A DNA stretch of 64,000 bases from Micromonospora citrea (GCF_900090315.1 NZ_FMHZ01000002.1:62001-126000), one strand, 5' to 3'. Positions 11,739 through 20,514 are shown, numbered from the stretch's first letter. The notes: generated by a model not told the origin, from the sequence alone. Made by a program: numbers and translations.

Positions 11739-14210
11739 TCAACGCCGGTGCGGCGGGGACGACTCCTCGACCAGCGGATCGTCCGCCACGTCGCGCAGTT
11801 CGCGGATGCCGACGGCCTCGGCCGCCGTGAACGCGGTCAGCACGGCGGCGAGGACGGCCAGCCCCGCCAGCCGGGACACCACGGTGGTGACGACCATCAG
11901 GGCCAGCAGCGTCGCGATCATGGCCAGCCGGCGGCGACGGAAGCGGTGCCGGATGCGCCACCAGAAGGCCTTGTCGCCGACCAGGAACACGATCACGCCC
12001 CCGTAGAGGGTGAGGTGCGACATGCTCCACCCGGCGGCCGTGTCGATCCGCTCGATCTCCGCCACCGTCTTGCGCAGCCCGAGCGCGACCAGCACCACCC
12101 CGATGATCATCGCTAGGTGCGTGTACACGTACGCCTCGAGCGCCAGCCGGCTGCGGTCACCGTCCTGCAGGCTCTGCAGCCTGCGCTGCCCCGCCGTGGC
12201 ATCGACGTCGAAGTACACCCACCACAGCATCGCGACCACCACCAGGCCGAGCACCGTGGCGCCGATCATGGGCGCGGAGACCGCCCGGTTGCTCACCGAC
12301 GCGCCGGTCGAGACGATGGCACCGCCGAGCGCGACGAGGATGATCAGCCCGAACCGGTCGGCCCAGTGCTCGGCCGAGCGGATCGGCCAGTGCCGGGCGT
12401 TCAACAGGTAGCCGCTGCCGAGGTCGACGACGACTGCGGCCACCCAGAGGCCGGCCCGCAGGGCCGCGAACCTCCCCGGATCCTCCGGCGGCAGCGGCAC
12501 GGAGGCGGCGTAGAGCAGCACCAGCGCCACCACCGCCGGAACCGCGAGCCGCACGACCTGGCCCCGGAACACCCGGTCCTTCCTGGCGAGCATCCAGAAC
12601 GCGGCGATGTTGAGCGCCCGCGCGATGCCGTAGCACGTCACGAAGACCACCGGTCCGGGCAGGCCGCCGGACATGTCGTCGAAGATCACGGGCACCGCGA
12701 CGGCGATCACGAGGATGCTCGCCGCGGCGCCGAGGAGCAGCAGTCGGACGAAGGCGCTCTCGGTGCGCAGCGCGCTGCCGAGCCAGGCGTAGCAGCACCA
12801 CGCCCACCACACCAGCACGAGCAGCGCGATCCCCTCGGCCAGAGCGCGCCAACCAGTCCGCACGGTCATCAGCTGAGTGACCTGGAGAAAGGCGAAGACG
12901 AAGACCAGGTCGAGGAAGAGTTCCTTGGGCGTGACCCCGCTGAGGCGCTCGGTCACCGGTTCGATCCTGCGGTGCAGCGCCCGGTGCCGCAGCCGGAAGA
13001 CCGTGCGGTCGAGCAGGACCAGGCTGACCACCGCGGCGGCCAGCAGCCCGAGTTCGACCACCACCGGCGTGTGCGCCGCCACCGGGGCGAGGGCCAGCAC
13101 CAGGACGAGACCGACGATCGGCCCCCGACCCCAGATGCCCATCGTCCGGCGTTCGAAGACGATCAGGGCGAGCAGGTACAGCGCGACGCCGCCGTAGAGG
13201 GCGAACACGCTGAGCGGGGGCTCGGACCGGATCAACTCGAACGCCAGGTCCTCGAACGTGTGCTTGAGCCCGAGGGAGAGCAGGGTCAGCCCGACGATCA
13301 TCGGCAGGTGCAGGTACGCGTACGCGTCCCGGGCGAGCCGCGCCCGGGCGGCACCGGACGTGTGCTCCAGCGCGTCCTCCGCCGCGAACCGGGCGATGTC
13401 GAAGTACGTCCACCACAGGACGCCCACGAGCAGCATGCTGAGCACGGCGCCGCCGACCACCCCCCAGGTGACCGGCGTGCCCGCCCCGACGCTCTGACCC
13501 CGACCGGCCGAGATGATGATCTCGCCGAACGCCACCAGGACGATCAGCTGGAATCGCTCGGTCCAGTGTTTGACGGAGCGGACGCGCCACCAGACGACGC
13601 CGACGATCCGCACGCCGACGTAGTCGACGACGATCGCGGCCAGCACCAACGCGAACCGGGTCCACTCGCGGGTCTGCTGCCCGTCGTCGCCGAACGCGTC
13701 GGTGGGCAGCAGGCCCGCGGCCAGCAGCAGCGGCGCGGAGGCGAGCGGGGGCCACCACGCCTGCAACCGCCGCCGGCGGACGGCGGGGTCCCGCCAGACG
13801 GCGACGGTCGCGACCAGGAGCGTGCCGCACCGGACGATCAGGTAACAGGACACGAGCAGCAGCGGCCCGTGCAGCCCGCCGGGCTTGTCGGCGAACGCCT
13901 CCTGCAGGGTCACGCCCACGATCAGCACCGCCGCCGCCAGGACGAAGACGACCACGGGCATGACGCCCCGGTCCACGCGCACGGCGTTGCCGAGCCAGGC
14001 GTACGACATCCAGCAGGACCAGAGCAGCGCCAGCAGGACCACGCCCTGCAGCAGGCTCTCGACGGTGAGGTCGGCCGCCACCAGGCTGGAGACGGTGATG
14101 AACCCGAAGACGAAGATCAGGTCGAGGAAGAGTTCGATCCGGCTGACCGCGCTGGACTCGCCGACCAGCTGGATGCGGCCGGCCGCCACCGTCGGCCCCT
14201 TCTCGGTCAC
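11739..14210 (-). CDS. ltrA: Low temperature requirement protein A (LtrA), tandem-duplicated
   Basis: Polytopic membrane protein (823 aa), about twice the usual LtrA length of about 400. Two homologous halves are visible. Each opens with an ELFLDLIFVFGF or ELFLDLVFVFAF motif, followed by a WSCWMSYAWLGN or WWAWCCYAWLGS helix and a HWTERFQLIVLVAFGE or HWADRFGLIILVALGG segment. The biochemical role of LtrA is unknown; the name comes from a Listeria cold-growth phenotype. The GTG at 14210 (VTEKGPT) is chosen because the upstream frame is low-complexity and non-homologous. Confidence 0.85.
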   Translation of the reverse strand: MTEKGPTVAAGRIQLVGESSAVSRIELFLDLIFVFGFITVSSLVAADLTVESLLQGVVLLALLWSCWMSYAWLGNAVRVDRGVMPVVVFVLAAAVLIVGVTLQEAFADKPGGLHGPLLLVSCYLIVRCGTLLVATVAVWRDPAVRRRRLQAWWPPLASAPLLLAAGLLPTDAFGDDGQQTREWTRFALVLAAIVVDYVGVRIVGVVWWRVRSVKHWTERFQLIVLVAFGEIIISAGRGQSVGAGTPVTWGVVGGAVLSMLLVGVLWWTYFDIARFAAEDALEHTSGAARARLARDAYAYLHLPMIVGLTLLSLGLKHTFEDLAFELIRSEPPLSVFALYGGVALYLLALIVFERRTMGIWGRGPIVGLVLVLALAPVAAHTPVVVELGLLAAAVVSLVLLDRTVFRLRHRALHRRIEPVTERLSGVTPKELFLDLVFVFAFLQVTQLMTVRTGWRALAEGIALLVLVWWAWCCYAWLGSALRTESAFVRLLLLGAAASILVIAVAVPVIFDDMSGGLPGPVVFVTCYGIARALNIAAFWMLARKDRVFRGQVVRLAVPAVVALVLLYAASVPLPPEDPGRFAALRAGLWVAAVVVDLGSGYLLNARHWPIRSAEHWADRFGLIILVALGGAIVSTGASVSNRAVSAPMIGATVLGLVVVAMLWWVYFDVDATAGQRRLQSLQDGDRSRLALEAYVYTHLAMIIGVVLVALGLRKTVAEIERIDTAAGWSMSHLTLYGGVIVFLVGDKAFWWRIRHRFRRRRLAMIATLLALMVVTTVVSRLAGLAVLAAVLTAFTAAEAVGIRELRDVADDPLVEESSPPHRR

Positions 14211-14718
14211 GCCCTCACTCTGCCAAGGGCGGACGGGCCGGACAGCGGATCCGCGAAGCGCACCCGGCGGTCGGCAGGCGCCGCCGGGTGGCGGTGCGCC
14301 CGGAAGGATCGAGGACGTCACGGTGGCGCGCGGCCCCGCTCCCGGGTAGAAACGCGCCAGGCGAGGCGGGAAAGCGCTCTCACGGCCCGCACCCCCACCC
14401 TTCGGGAGGCGGGTCGAGGCCGGCACGACCCGGGTCGGCGCGCCGGTCCACCTCGCGCGGCACCCGGCGCCCTGAGAGACGTCGGCGCGGGTCGAGGCCG
14501 TCGGGCCGGGGCCCGCGCCAGCGCCGCCGGCAAGCCGAGGCCCGCGTCAGCGCCGCCGTCGTGCGGGCGCGGCCGGGATCAGCCGCTGCCGAGCGGGTAC
14601 CGGTCGTCCCCGCCCGCCGGTGGGCGCCGGTCGTCCCCGCCGGCCGGCGCACGCCGGGCGGGGCGACCCACGCCGCCCCGCCCGGCGGCCCGGAGCCCGC
14701 CGGAGCTGTTGCGGTGGA
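14211..14718. other. Intergenic region between ltrA and small secreted protein gene
   Basis: About 500 bases with no convincing gene: frames here are Arg/Pro/Gly-rich and lack start signals. It holds a terminator-type hairpin near its right end, and CCGGTCGTCCCCGCC twice at about 14600-14640. The ltrA promoter should lie just right of 14210; no clear -10/-35 pair was picked out. Confidence 0.4.
14652..14687 (-). terminator. Hairpin downstream of small secreted protein gene
   Basis: Perfect 14-bp arms (CGCCGGGCGGGGCG and complement) with an 8-nt loop, about 30 nt past the stop of the minus-strand gene at 14719. Typical GC-rich actinomycete terminator. Confidence 0.6.
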
Positions 14719-15078
14719 TCAGGGGGCGCAGTTGTAGTTGCGCACCGGCTGGGTCAGCTTCTCCTGGGTGCCGAACTTGGCGTAGATCCGCATGTAGCAC
14801 GGGAACTCGAGGTCGCCGTAGTAGCTCTGGACCGCGTTGTCGTAGTGCGTCGTGCCGCTGTCGGCGACCTGCCAGGCTCCCCCTTCGCCCGACTGGATCT
14901 CCCAGTAGACGTCGCCGGAGCAGCCCTGCAGCCCCTGCGAGTAGGCGATCATGTTGGCGCCGTTGTAGATCTCGGACTGCACGAGGGTGCAGCTCGCCGC
15001 CTGGGCCGGGGCCGCCGTGGCGAACAGCCCCACGGCCAGCAGGGCTCCCGCTCCGACCGCTGACATCAGCTTGCGCAT
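14719..15078 (-). CDS. Small secreted protein of unknown function
   Basis: 119 aa with a clear Sec signal peptide (MRKLMSAVGAGALLAVGLFA, cut near APAQA). The mature part is about 90 residues and rich in Tyr, Gln and Gly, with four Cys (SCTLVQ, LQGCSG, FPCYMR, NYNCAP) that could form two disulfides. I do not recognise the family. GGAGGAGA lies just upstream of the ATG, and a good promoter is present. It looks like a short, stable extracellular protein; neighbours give no hint of function. Confidence 0.7.
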   Translation of the reverse strand: MRKLMSAVGAGALLAVGLFATAAPAQAASCTLVQSEIYNGANMIAYSQGLQGCSGDVYWEIQSGEGGAWQVADSGTTHYDNAVQSYYGDLEFPCYMRIYAKFGTQEKLTQPVRNYNCAP

Positions 15079-15118
15079 GACCAGTCTCCTCCATGATGGA
15101 CGGTAGGTGGTCCACAGG

Positions 15119-15147
15119 AGCGTAGTCGGTTTGGAGATTAGTTCCAA
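15119..15147 (-). promoter_or_regulatory. Promoter of small secreted protein gene
   Basis: On the minus strand, -35 TTGGAA (15147-15142), a 17-bp spacer and -10 TACGCT (15124-15119), giving a leader of about 34 nt before the ATG at 15078. The region just upstream (15150-15185) is unusually A/T-rich for this genome. Confidence 0.5.
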
Positions 15148-15252
15148 GGGGATCTTCGATGGGGTCGAAAACTTTTATCTATGCCCCGGAGCGGTCGGCG
15201 CGGCGGCGAGCCGCCGGCCCGACCGTTCGCGCGGCCACCCGCGTCGGGTGGG

Positions 15253-15843
15253 TCACCGGGCCTCCCCGCCGACCGCCGGCCGGAAGACGAGGTCGAGGTG
15301 GGCGTCAAGCGCGGCCAGCGCCTGCCCGGTCGTGTAGTGACCGCCGAGCAGGTGGACGCCCAGACCTTCCAGCAGCGCCAGCACCCCGGCCGCGTGCTCG
15401 TCGCGGCGAGGGCCCGGAACGAGGCCGGCGACGAAGGCGCGCAGCTGCTCGGTGTCCTCGCGCATGCCGGCGGCGACGTCGGGCCGCACCGCCGCGTACG
15501 CGAGGAACGCCAGGGCGACCCGCCCGTCGGCGATCGACTCCTCGGACAGCGGCAGCAGCGCGGCGATCATCGCCCGCAGCAGCAGCCGGGGTTCGGGGTC
15601 GGCGCCGAGACCGGCGATCGCGTCGGTGACCCGCGCCTGGCTGCGCTCCCGCACGACCGTCATGGCGAAGGCCATCATCTCGTCCTTGGTGCGGAAGTAG
15701 TGCTGGACCATGCCGGGCGAGACGCCGGCCTCGGTCGCCACGTGGCGCAGGCTCACGGCCTCCAGGCCCTGACGCGCGGCGACGCGCATCAGGGCGGACG
15801 CGATCAGCGTGCGCCGTTCGTGGCGGTCGACCCTCTTCGGCAT
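15253..15843 (-). CDS. TetR family transcriptional regulator
   Basis: 196 aa. The N-terminal helix-turn-helix fits the TetR pattern: RRTLIASALMRVAARQGLEA, then SLRHVATEAGVSPGMVQHYF with an RTKDEM turn. The C-terminal ligand-binding domain is helical. It starts 12 nt after the stop of the phosphotransferase-like gene, so the two form an operon. The regulator very likely controls the palindromes at 18319-18379 upstream of that operon. The ligand is unknown; a rifamycin-like drug is a guess from the neighbour. Confidence 0.88.
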   Translation of the reverse strand: MPKRVDRHERRTLIASALMRVAARQGLEAVSLRHVATEAGVSPGMVQHYFRTKDEMMAFAMTVVRERSQARVTDAIAGLGADPEPRLLLRAMIAALLPLSEESIADGRVALAFLAYAAVRPDVAAGMREDTEQLRAFVAGLVPGPRRDEHAAGVLALLEGLGVHLLGGHYTTGQALAALDAHLDLVFRPAVGGEAR

Positions 15844-15855
15844 GGGCCCATGCTG

Positions 15856-18309
15856 TCACGGGCTGGTCGCGCCGCCGACCAGCGGCGGTTCCGTGGCCCG
15901 CGCGGGTGCGGGGTGGAGGGTCACCGTCCCCACGGCGGCGTCCACGGTGACGAGCTGACCGGTCCGGATCCGGGCGGTGGCGTCCGGGACGCAGATGACG
16001 GCGGGAATGCCGTACTCCCGGGCGACGGTCGGGCCGTGCGCCATCACCGCTCCCGTCTCGGTGACCAGCGCGGCGGCGGTGAGGAACAGCGGCGTCCACC
16101 CGGGGTCGGTGGTGGGCGCGACCAGGACGTCGCCGGGTTCGACGTGGGCGGTGGCCGGGTCGTGGACGACCCGGGCCGGGCCGGTGGCCCGCCCGGCCGC
16201 CGCGCCCACGCCCCGCAGCGCCCCGTCGGGGGTCGGCGCGGGTGGGAGGACGGCCTCGACGTCGGTGCCGTCGGAGAGCAGGGCCACCGGGACGGCCGGG
16301 CGGCGCAGCTCCCGGCGGTGGGTCGCGCGGCGCGCGGCCACCGTCGACCGGTGGTCGGCGCCGTCGTGCACGGCCGTGTGTGCCTCGTCGAGGGTCAGGA
16401 ACATGATGTCGCCGGGGTCTGCCAGCAGGCCCCGCCCCGCCAGCTCGGCGCCGACGAGCAGCAGTTGCCGGCGCATCTCCCGCAGCCGGTAGAGTCCCGC
16501 GAACTTGCCGGCCTCCCGCAGGCCGGCAAGCATCCTGGCCCGGCGCAGGAGGAACCCGGCGATCCGGCCACGGACCGGCCGGCGCCGGCGGGCCCGGGCG
16601 ACGAGCTGCGCGCAGGTCGCCTCGGCGGTCGCCGCGGCGCGGGCGAAGCGCCGGTCCGGGGCCTGCTCCGGATCCGTGACGCGCAGGTAGTTGGCGATCA
16701 TGGCGAAGACCGGCGTGGGGTCCTCGTCCCAGCGCGGCACCCCGAGGTCGACCTCGGCGGCGGCGCGGTGCCCGTAGCGGTCCAGGAACGCGGCCAGGCC
16801 GACGTCGGGCAGCGTCCCCCGCGCGTACGCCGCCGCCAGCTCGCGCGGTGGGGTGGTCAGCAGCAGTTCCCGGTGCTCGCCGGCCTGCCTGCTCAGCCGC
16901 CACAGCGCCAGGTCCATCTCGATGGTGACGTTGTGCGGCATCCCGCCCAGCACCGTGTTGATCTCGTCGGGCTCGGCCACGCCCCGCAGCAGCGAGGCGG
17001 GCAGGGTGGCGGCGAGCATCCCGGCGACGATCGGCCAGACGATGTCGTCGGGGCCGGTCGACGGGTCCTCCTCCCGCACGTACCGCAGCCGGTCCGCCGC
17101 GGTGCGCAGGTCGGCCGGCGGCACCGAGTCGGCCCGGAGTCGTTCGACCTCGCGGAACAACCGGGCGCGGGCGGCCTCCGGGCGGGCCAGCGCCCGCACG
17201 ACGCCGGTCGCGGCCCGGGCGGCGGTCCGCAGGGCCGGCCCGGTGGCCGTACGGTCGGGGCGGGCGCCCGGTAGCGGCGCGAAGCGCGGGTCGGCGAGCA
17301 CGTGCTCCATCACCGCCTGGGCGCGCGGTCCGAAGTCCACCGCCATCAGCTTGACCAGGCGTTTGCGGGTCGAGGGATGGCGGGCGAGGTCGGTCAGGTC
17401 GCCGTAGAGGCGCCCGCCGATGTCGGTGATCTCCACCGTGAGGCCGAACGTCGCCAGCATGGCCGCCACCAGGGACTTGAGGCTGGACATGCCCATCGGG
17501 GTGGCGGGCTGCCGCATGCCCTGCACGTGGCCGAACTCCAGGTAGACCCGGGGCGCCGGCCGACCGGTCTCCGGTGGCGGCGGAAACAGCGTGGTGACCG
17601 GCCTCGACTGGAGCAGCCAGAGCCGGCCCTGCCGGTCGTACGCCCACTCGACGTCCTGCGGGCAGCCGAACCGTTCCTGGAGGCGGCGCCCGGCGTCCCG
17701 CAGTTCGTCGAGCCGGGCGGCGTCGAGCAGGCCGGTGGCGGTCGGCGGCGATCCGTCGAGGACGTACCGTTCGACGGCGGCACCGCCGTCCACGACGGCC
17801 GTGCCGGGCCCCGCGGCGGCCTCCACCAGCATCTCGGTGCGGCAGCCGGTGAGCGGGTTGGCGGTGAACAGCACGCCCGCGGCTGCCGGTTCGACCATGC
17901 GTTGCACGACGACGGCCATCCGCACCGACTCGTGGTCGATCCCGTGGGCTTCGCGGTAGGCGACGGCGCGGGCGCCGTGCAGCGAGCGCCAGCACTCCTC
18001 GATCGCCGATAGGACGCCGGCGGTCCCGGTGACGTCGAGGAAGGTGTCCTGCTGGCCGGCGAAGCTGGCGTCCGGAAGGTCCTCCGCGGTCGCGCTGGAC
18101 CGCACGGCCACCGGCCCGCCGCCCAGCCGCTCGTACGCCCGCTCGACCTCGGCCCGCGGCACGACGCCCAGTTCGTGCGCGGCGGTGGTGACACAGAAGC
18201 CGTCCGGCACGCGCTCCCCCGAGCGCGCCATCTCCCCCAGCCGGGCCGCCTTTCCGCCCACCAGGTCGACCATGCTCCCGGTCACCTCGGACAACGTGAT
18301 CACCTGCAT
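15856..18309 (-). CDS. PEP-synthase-type phosphotransferase, rifampin phosphotransferase (RPH)-like
   Basis: 817 aa with RPH/PEP-synthase architecture. The N-terminal ATP-binding domain has LVGGKAARLGEMARSGERVP, VRSSATAEDLPDASFAGQQ and DVEWAYDRQGRLWLLQSRPV; a variable middle domain (about 340-690) follows. The C-terminal swivelling phosphohistidine domain has TETGAVMAHGPTVAREYGIP, whose His is the catalytic carrier. RPH enzymes inactivate rifamycins by phosphorylation. A different PEP-utilising reaction cannot be excluded, since the middle domain is divergent and the usual SHG is AHG. The ATG at 18309 follows AAGGGG; the frame further upstream is non-homologous. Confidence 0.75.
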   Translation of the reverse strand: MQVITLSEVTGSMVDLVGGKAARLGEMARSGERVPDGFCVTTAAHELGVVPRAEVERAYERLGGGPVAVRSSATAEDLPDASFAGQQDTFLDVTGTAGVLSAIEECWRSLHGARAVAYREAHGIDHESVRMAVVVQRMVEPAAAGVLFTANPLTGCRTEMLVEAAAGPGTAVVDGGAAVERYVLDGSPPTATGLLDAARLDELRDAGRRLQERFGCPQDVEWAYDRQGRLWLLQSRPVTTLFPPPPETGRPAPRVYLEFGHVQGMRQPATPMGMSSLKSLVAAMLATFGLTVEITDIGGRLYGDLTDLARHPSTRKRLVKLMAVDFGPRAQAVMEHVLADPRFAPLPGARPDRTATGPALRTAARAATGVVRALARPEAARARLFREVERLRADSVPPADLRTAADRLRYVREEDPSTGPDDIVWPIVAGMLAATLPASLLRGVAEPDEINTVLGGMPHNVTIEMDLALWRLSRQAGEHRELLLTTPPRELAAAYARGTLPDVGLAAFLDRYGHRAAAEVDLGVPRWDEDPTPVFAMIANYLRVTDPEQAPDRRFARAAATAEATCAQLVARARRRRPVRGRIAGFLLRRARMLAGLREAGKFAGLYRLREMRRQLLLVGAELAGRGLLADPGDIMFLTLDEAHTAVHDGADHRSTVAARRATHRRELRRPAVPVALLSDGTDVEAVLPPAPTPDGALRGVGAAAGRATGPARVVHDPATAHVEPGDVLVAPTTDPGWTPLFLTAAALVTETGAVMAHGPTVAREYGIPAVICVPDATARIRTGQLVTVDAAVGTVTLHPAPARATEPPLVGGATSP

Positions 18310-18318
18310 GAACACCCC

Positions 18319-18379
18319 TTCGCAATACGACCGCATCGTGAACGACGGTACGCCGTTTGCAATGCGAGTGCAATGCAAA
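18319..18379 (-). promoter_or_regulatory. Promoter and two palindromic operators of the RPH-like/TetR operon
   Basis: Minus-strand promoter: -35 TTGCAC (18373-18368), 17-bp spacer, -10 TACCGT (18350-18345). A near-perfect palindrome with arms TTTGCAATGC and GCAATGCAAA around GAGT (18356-18379, one mismatch) covers the -35 and spacer. A weaker copy of the same 10-4-10 layout, TTCGCAATAC/GCATCGTGAA (18319-18342), covers the expected transcription start. Placement suits repression by the co-encoded TetR protein. Confidence 0.6.
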
Positions 18380-18471
18380 GACCGGCGAGATCGACACCGA
18401 CGACCGGACCCCGCGACGGACGTCGAGGCCGTCGACGTCCGGCCGGATGCAGAAAACCTTCCTGCGATCCA

Positions 18472-18500
18472 TTGACTTCGATGATTTACGCCACAACAAT
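18472..18500 (+). promoter_or_regulatory. Promoter of Cys-rich cassette
   Basis: -35 TTGACT (18472-18477), 17-bp spacer, -10 AACAAT (18495-18500). The predicted start near 18507 leaves a leader of about 47 nt before the GTG at 18554. One of the best consensus promoters in the window, in a locally A/T-rich patch. Confidence 0.55.
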
Positions 18501-18553
18501 CGGCCTCCATATCGATGGATATCGTTGTTGATCGGTTTCGGAGAGGAGGCATT

Positions 18554-18967
18554 GTGGTTGCTCTGCGAGGCGAGGTGTCGTGGTTCTGCTGCGGCAACGC
18601 CTGGGGTCCCTGCGGCACGGCCGGCGGCGGCGCCTGCGGCACCTGTTCGTCCGGCAACTACCAGCACGCCTGGCCCAACACCTCGGACGCCTGCCTGGCC
18701 ATCACCCGCCCGCACGCGTGCGGGATCAGCGGGATGAGCCGCCGCGGCTGCGGCTTCCGGCACTACACCACGAACCTCTGCAACGGCGCCCGGGTGGGCA
18801 CCGCCATCGCCGACTGCGGGCCGCAGACCGACCTGTTCTGCGGCGAGCGCACCTGCTGCGGCTCGGCCTGCGGCAGCAACCGGATCATCGACCTGACCCC
18901 GGCGGCGTACAGCGCGATCGCCAGTCTCTCCACCGGGCTCCGCCCCTGCTCGGTCGACTCCGTCTGA
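18554..18967 (+). CDS. Cys-rich double-psi-beta-barrel (RlpA-like) protein
   Basis: 137 aa with about 18 Cys. The C-terminal half resembles RlpA/expansin-type double-psi-beta-barrel domains: a TNLCNGARV strand, then ADCGP in place of the usual NDRGP, and RIIDLTPAAYSAI. The N-terminal half has paired Cys motifs (WFCCGNAWGPCG, GGGACGTC). GTG at 18554 is chosen because AGGAGG lies 4 nt before it. No signal peptide is visible from this start, odd for a disulfide-rich fold. It is 13 nt upstream of a Tat-exported protein gene; function unknown. Confidence 0.7.
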   Translation: MVALRGEVSWFCCGNAWGPCGTAGGGACGTCSSGNYQHAWPNTSDACLAITRPHACGISGMSRRGCGFRHYTTNLCNGARVGTAIADCGPQTDLFCGERTCCGSACGSNRIIDLTPAAYSAIASLSTGLRPCSVDSV

Positions 18968-18980
18968 ACGGGAGGACCCC

Positions 18981-19577
18981 ATGGACCAGACCCTGAGGCG
19001 CCGGCGACTGCTCGCCACCGCCGCGCTCGGCGGCGTGGTCGGCGCCACCGGGCTCGGCTCGCTCGCCCCCGAGGCGGCGTTCGCCGCCGAGGCCGCGGCC
19101 GTCGAGCCCGGCGCGCCCGACCCGAACTTCGCCGAGGGCCGGATCAGCGCGATCTCCGGCAACATGCTGCTGGTCACCGGCTCGGACACCGTGCTGCACT
19201 CGATCCGGATCACCGACGGCACGAGCATCTGGAAGCTGCACCCGACCACGTTCGACCGGGTCGCCGTCGGCGACGGGCTCTACGCCCGCGGCGTCCGCCT
19301 GCCCGACGGCACGCTCGCCGCGGACGCGGTCTGGGTCAACATCGTCAACCTGCACGGGCACCTCGCGGCGGTCGGCCGCAACGTGCTGCACCTCGACCAC
19401 AAGGGCCGCCGGATCGTCGCGCACGTGGTGCCGGACCGGTCCGCCGCGGTCTACAACGGCACCCCGGCCGTCAGCGACCTGTCGCTGCTGCGCGTCGGCC
19501 GGCACGTGCAGGTGCTCGGCGCCTGGCATCCGGACACCAACGAGATCGACATCGCGACCGTCTACGCCGCCGCCTGA
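18981..19577 (+). CDS. Tat-exported protein with DUF5666-like repeats
   Basis: 198 aa. The N-terminal twin-arginine signal (LRRRRLLATAALGGVVGATG, cut near AAFA) implies export in folded form. The mature part has two similar beta-rich segments of about 60 residues, each with an entry like GRISAISGNMLLVTG or GHLAAVGRNVLHLD and a VGDGLYARG or VGRHVQVLG turn, as in DUF5666 proteins. No catalytic motif was seen. Second gene of the three-gene cassette; GGGAGG precedes its ATG. Confidence 0.65.
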   Translation: MDQTLRRRRLLATAALGGVVGATGLGSLAPEAAFAAEAAAVEPGAPDPNFAEGRISAISGNMLLVTGSDTVLHSIRITDGTSIWKLHPTTFDRVAVGDGLYARGVRLPDGTLAADAVWVNIVNLHGHLAAVGRNVLHLDHKGRRIVAHVVPDRSAAVYNGTPAVSDLSLLRVGRHVQVLGAWHPDTNEIDIATVYAAA

Positions 19578-19585
19578 CGGCGCTG

Positions 19586-19617
19586 CCCGGGGCGGCACGC
19601 AGGCGAACCGCCCCGGG
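19586..19617 (+). terminator. Hairpin inside the Cys-rich cassette
   Basis: Arms CCCGGGGCGG/CCGCCCCGGG with a 12-nt loop, 8 nt after the stop of the Tat-exported protein gene. It may partly uncouple the MauE-like gene that begins at 19648. Confidence 0.4.
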
Positions 19618-19647
19618 GGCGCCTCCGGACCATCCGATGGAGAACCC

Positions 19648-20514
19648 ATGATCGACATGATCGCGGCGCTGCAACCGCTGGTGGTCGGCGCGGTGCTGAT
19701 CTGGTCCGCCCGCGTGAAGCTCTTCAGCCGGCACGCCGCCGCCGCGGCCGGCCGCACGGCGCTCGCCCGGCTGTTCGGGCAGCGCCGGGCGCTGCCCGCG
19801 TACCGGCTGCTCGGCGGCGCCGAGCTGGCCCTCGGCGCGCTGCTCGTGCTGCCGCCCGTCCGGCTGGCGGAGGCGGTCGCGGCGACGGCGCTGGCCGCCG
19901 GGTTCCTCGGCTATCTCGCGTACTCCCGCCGGGTCGCCCCCGCCTCCTCCTGCGGTTGCCTGAGCGCCCGGCCGACCCCCGTCTCCGGCCGCGGCCTGGC
20001 CCGGGCCGGGCTGCTGCTGGCGGCGGGCGGGCTGGCGGGGCTGGCCGACGGCGGCTGGGCGGGCGCGCTCGCCGGGCGGCCGGCGGCCGGCGCAGCCGTG
20101 CTGGCCGCCGAGCTGGCGGCGGTGGTGGCGCTCTCGCCGGAGCTGGACGCCGCCTGGCTGCTGCCGCTTCGCCGGCTGCGCGCCCGGCTGACCCGTCCGC
20201 TGCGCGGCGGCACCGGCGTGCCCCTGCTCGCCACCGTGCAGCAGCTCCAGCTCAGCGACGCCTACCGGCGGGTGGCCCCGCTGCTCCGCTCCGACGTGCG
20301 GGAGCACTGGGACGACGACGGCTGGCGCTTCGTGGGGCACGCCGCGCGCTTCCGGGGCCGGTCGGCCACCGTGGTGTTCGCCGTGCCGCTGGCCGACCGG
20401 CAGCCCGACACCGTACGGGTCGCCGTCGTCGACGACGCCACCGGGCAGACCCTGCTCGGCCTCGCCGCCCCGGCACCGCCCGCCGGCCCTCGGCTCACCG
20501 TCACCCCGGTGTGA
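19648..20514 (+). CDS. MauE/DoxX-family redox-associated membrane protein
   Basis: 288 aa. Four or more hydrophobic helices fill the first about 165 residues, starting LQPLVVGAVLIWSARVKLFS, with the MauE-type CxC pair in SSCGCLSARP on a loop near residue 110. A soluble C-terminal tail of about 120 residues follows. MauE/DoxX proteins are linked to thiol oxidation or disulfide formation in exported proteins. Lying downstream of an 18-Cys protein, a role in its maturation is attractive but inferred. Confidence 0.7.
   Translation: MIDMIAALQPLVVGAVLIWSARVKLFSRHAAAAAGRTALARLFGQRRALPAYRLLGGAELALGALLVLPPVRLAEAVAATALAAGFLGYLAYSRRVAPASSCGCLSARPTPVSGRGLARAGLLLAAGGLAGLADGGWAGALAGRPAAGAAVLAAELAAVVALSPELDAAWLLPLRRLRARLTRPLRGGTGVPLLATVQQLQLSDAYRRVAPLLRSDVREHWDDDGWRFVGHAARFRGRSATVVFAVPLADRQPDTVRVAVVDDATGQTLLGLAAPAPPAGPRLTVTPV

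Noticed and set aside
12117..15080. 987-codon plus-strand frame opposite ltrA
   Set aside because: Antisense shadow: the His/Gln/Asp/Arg-rich translation is the reverse of a hydrophobic membrane protein with clear LtrA motifs.
15305..19249. 1314-codon minus-strand frame across the TetR, RPH-like and Cys-rich genes
   Set aside because: It spans three better-supported genes and an A/T-rich promoter region; translation is Arg/Gly/Pro-rich without motifs.
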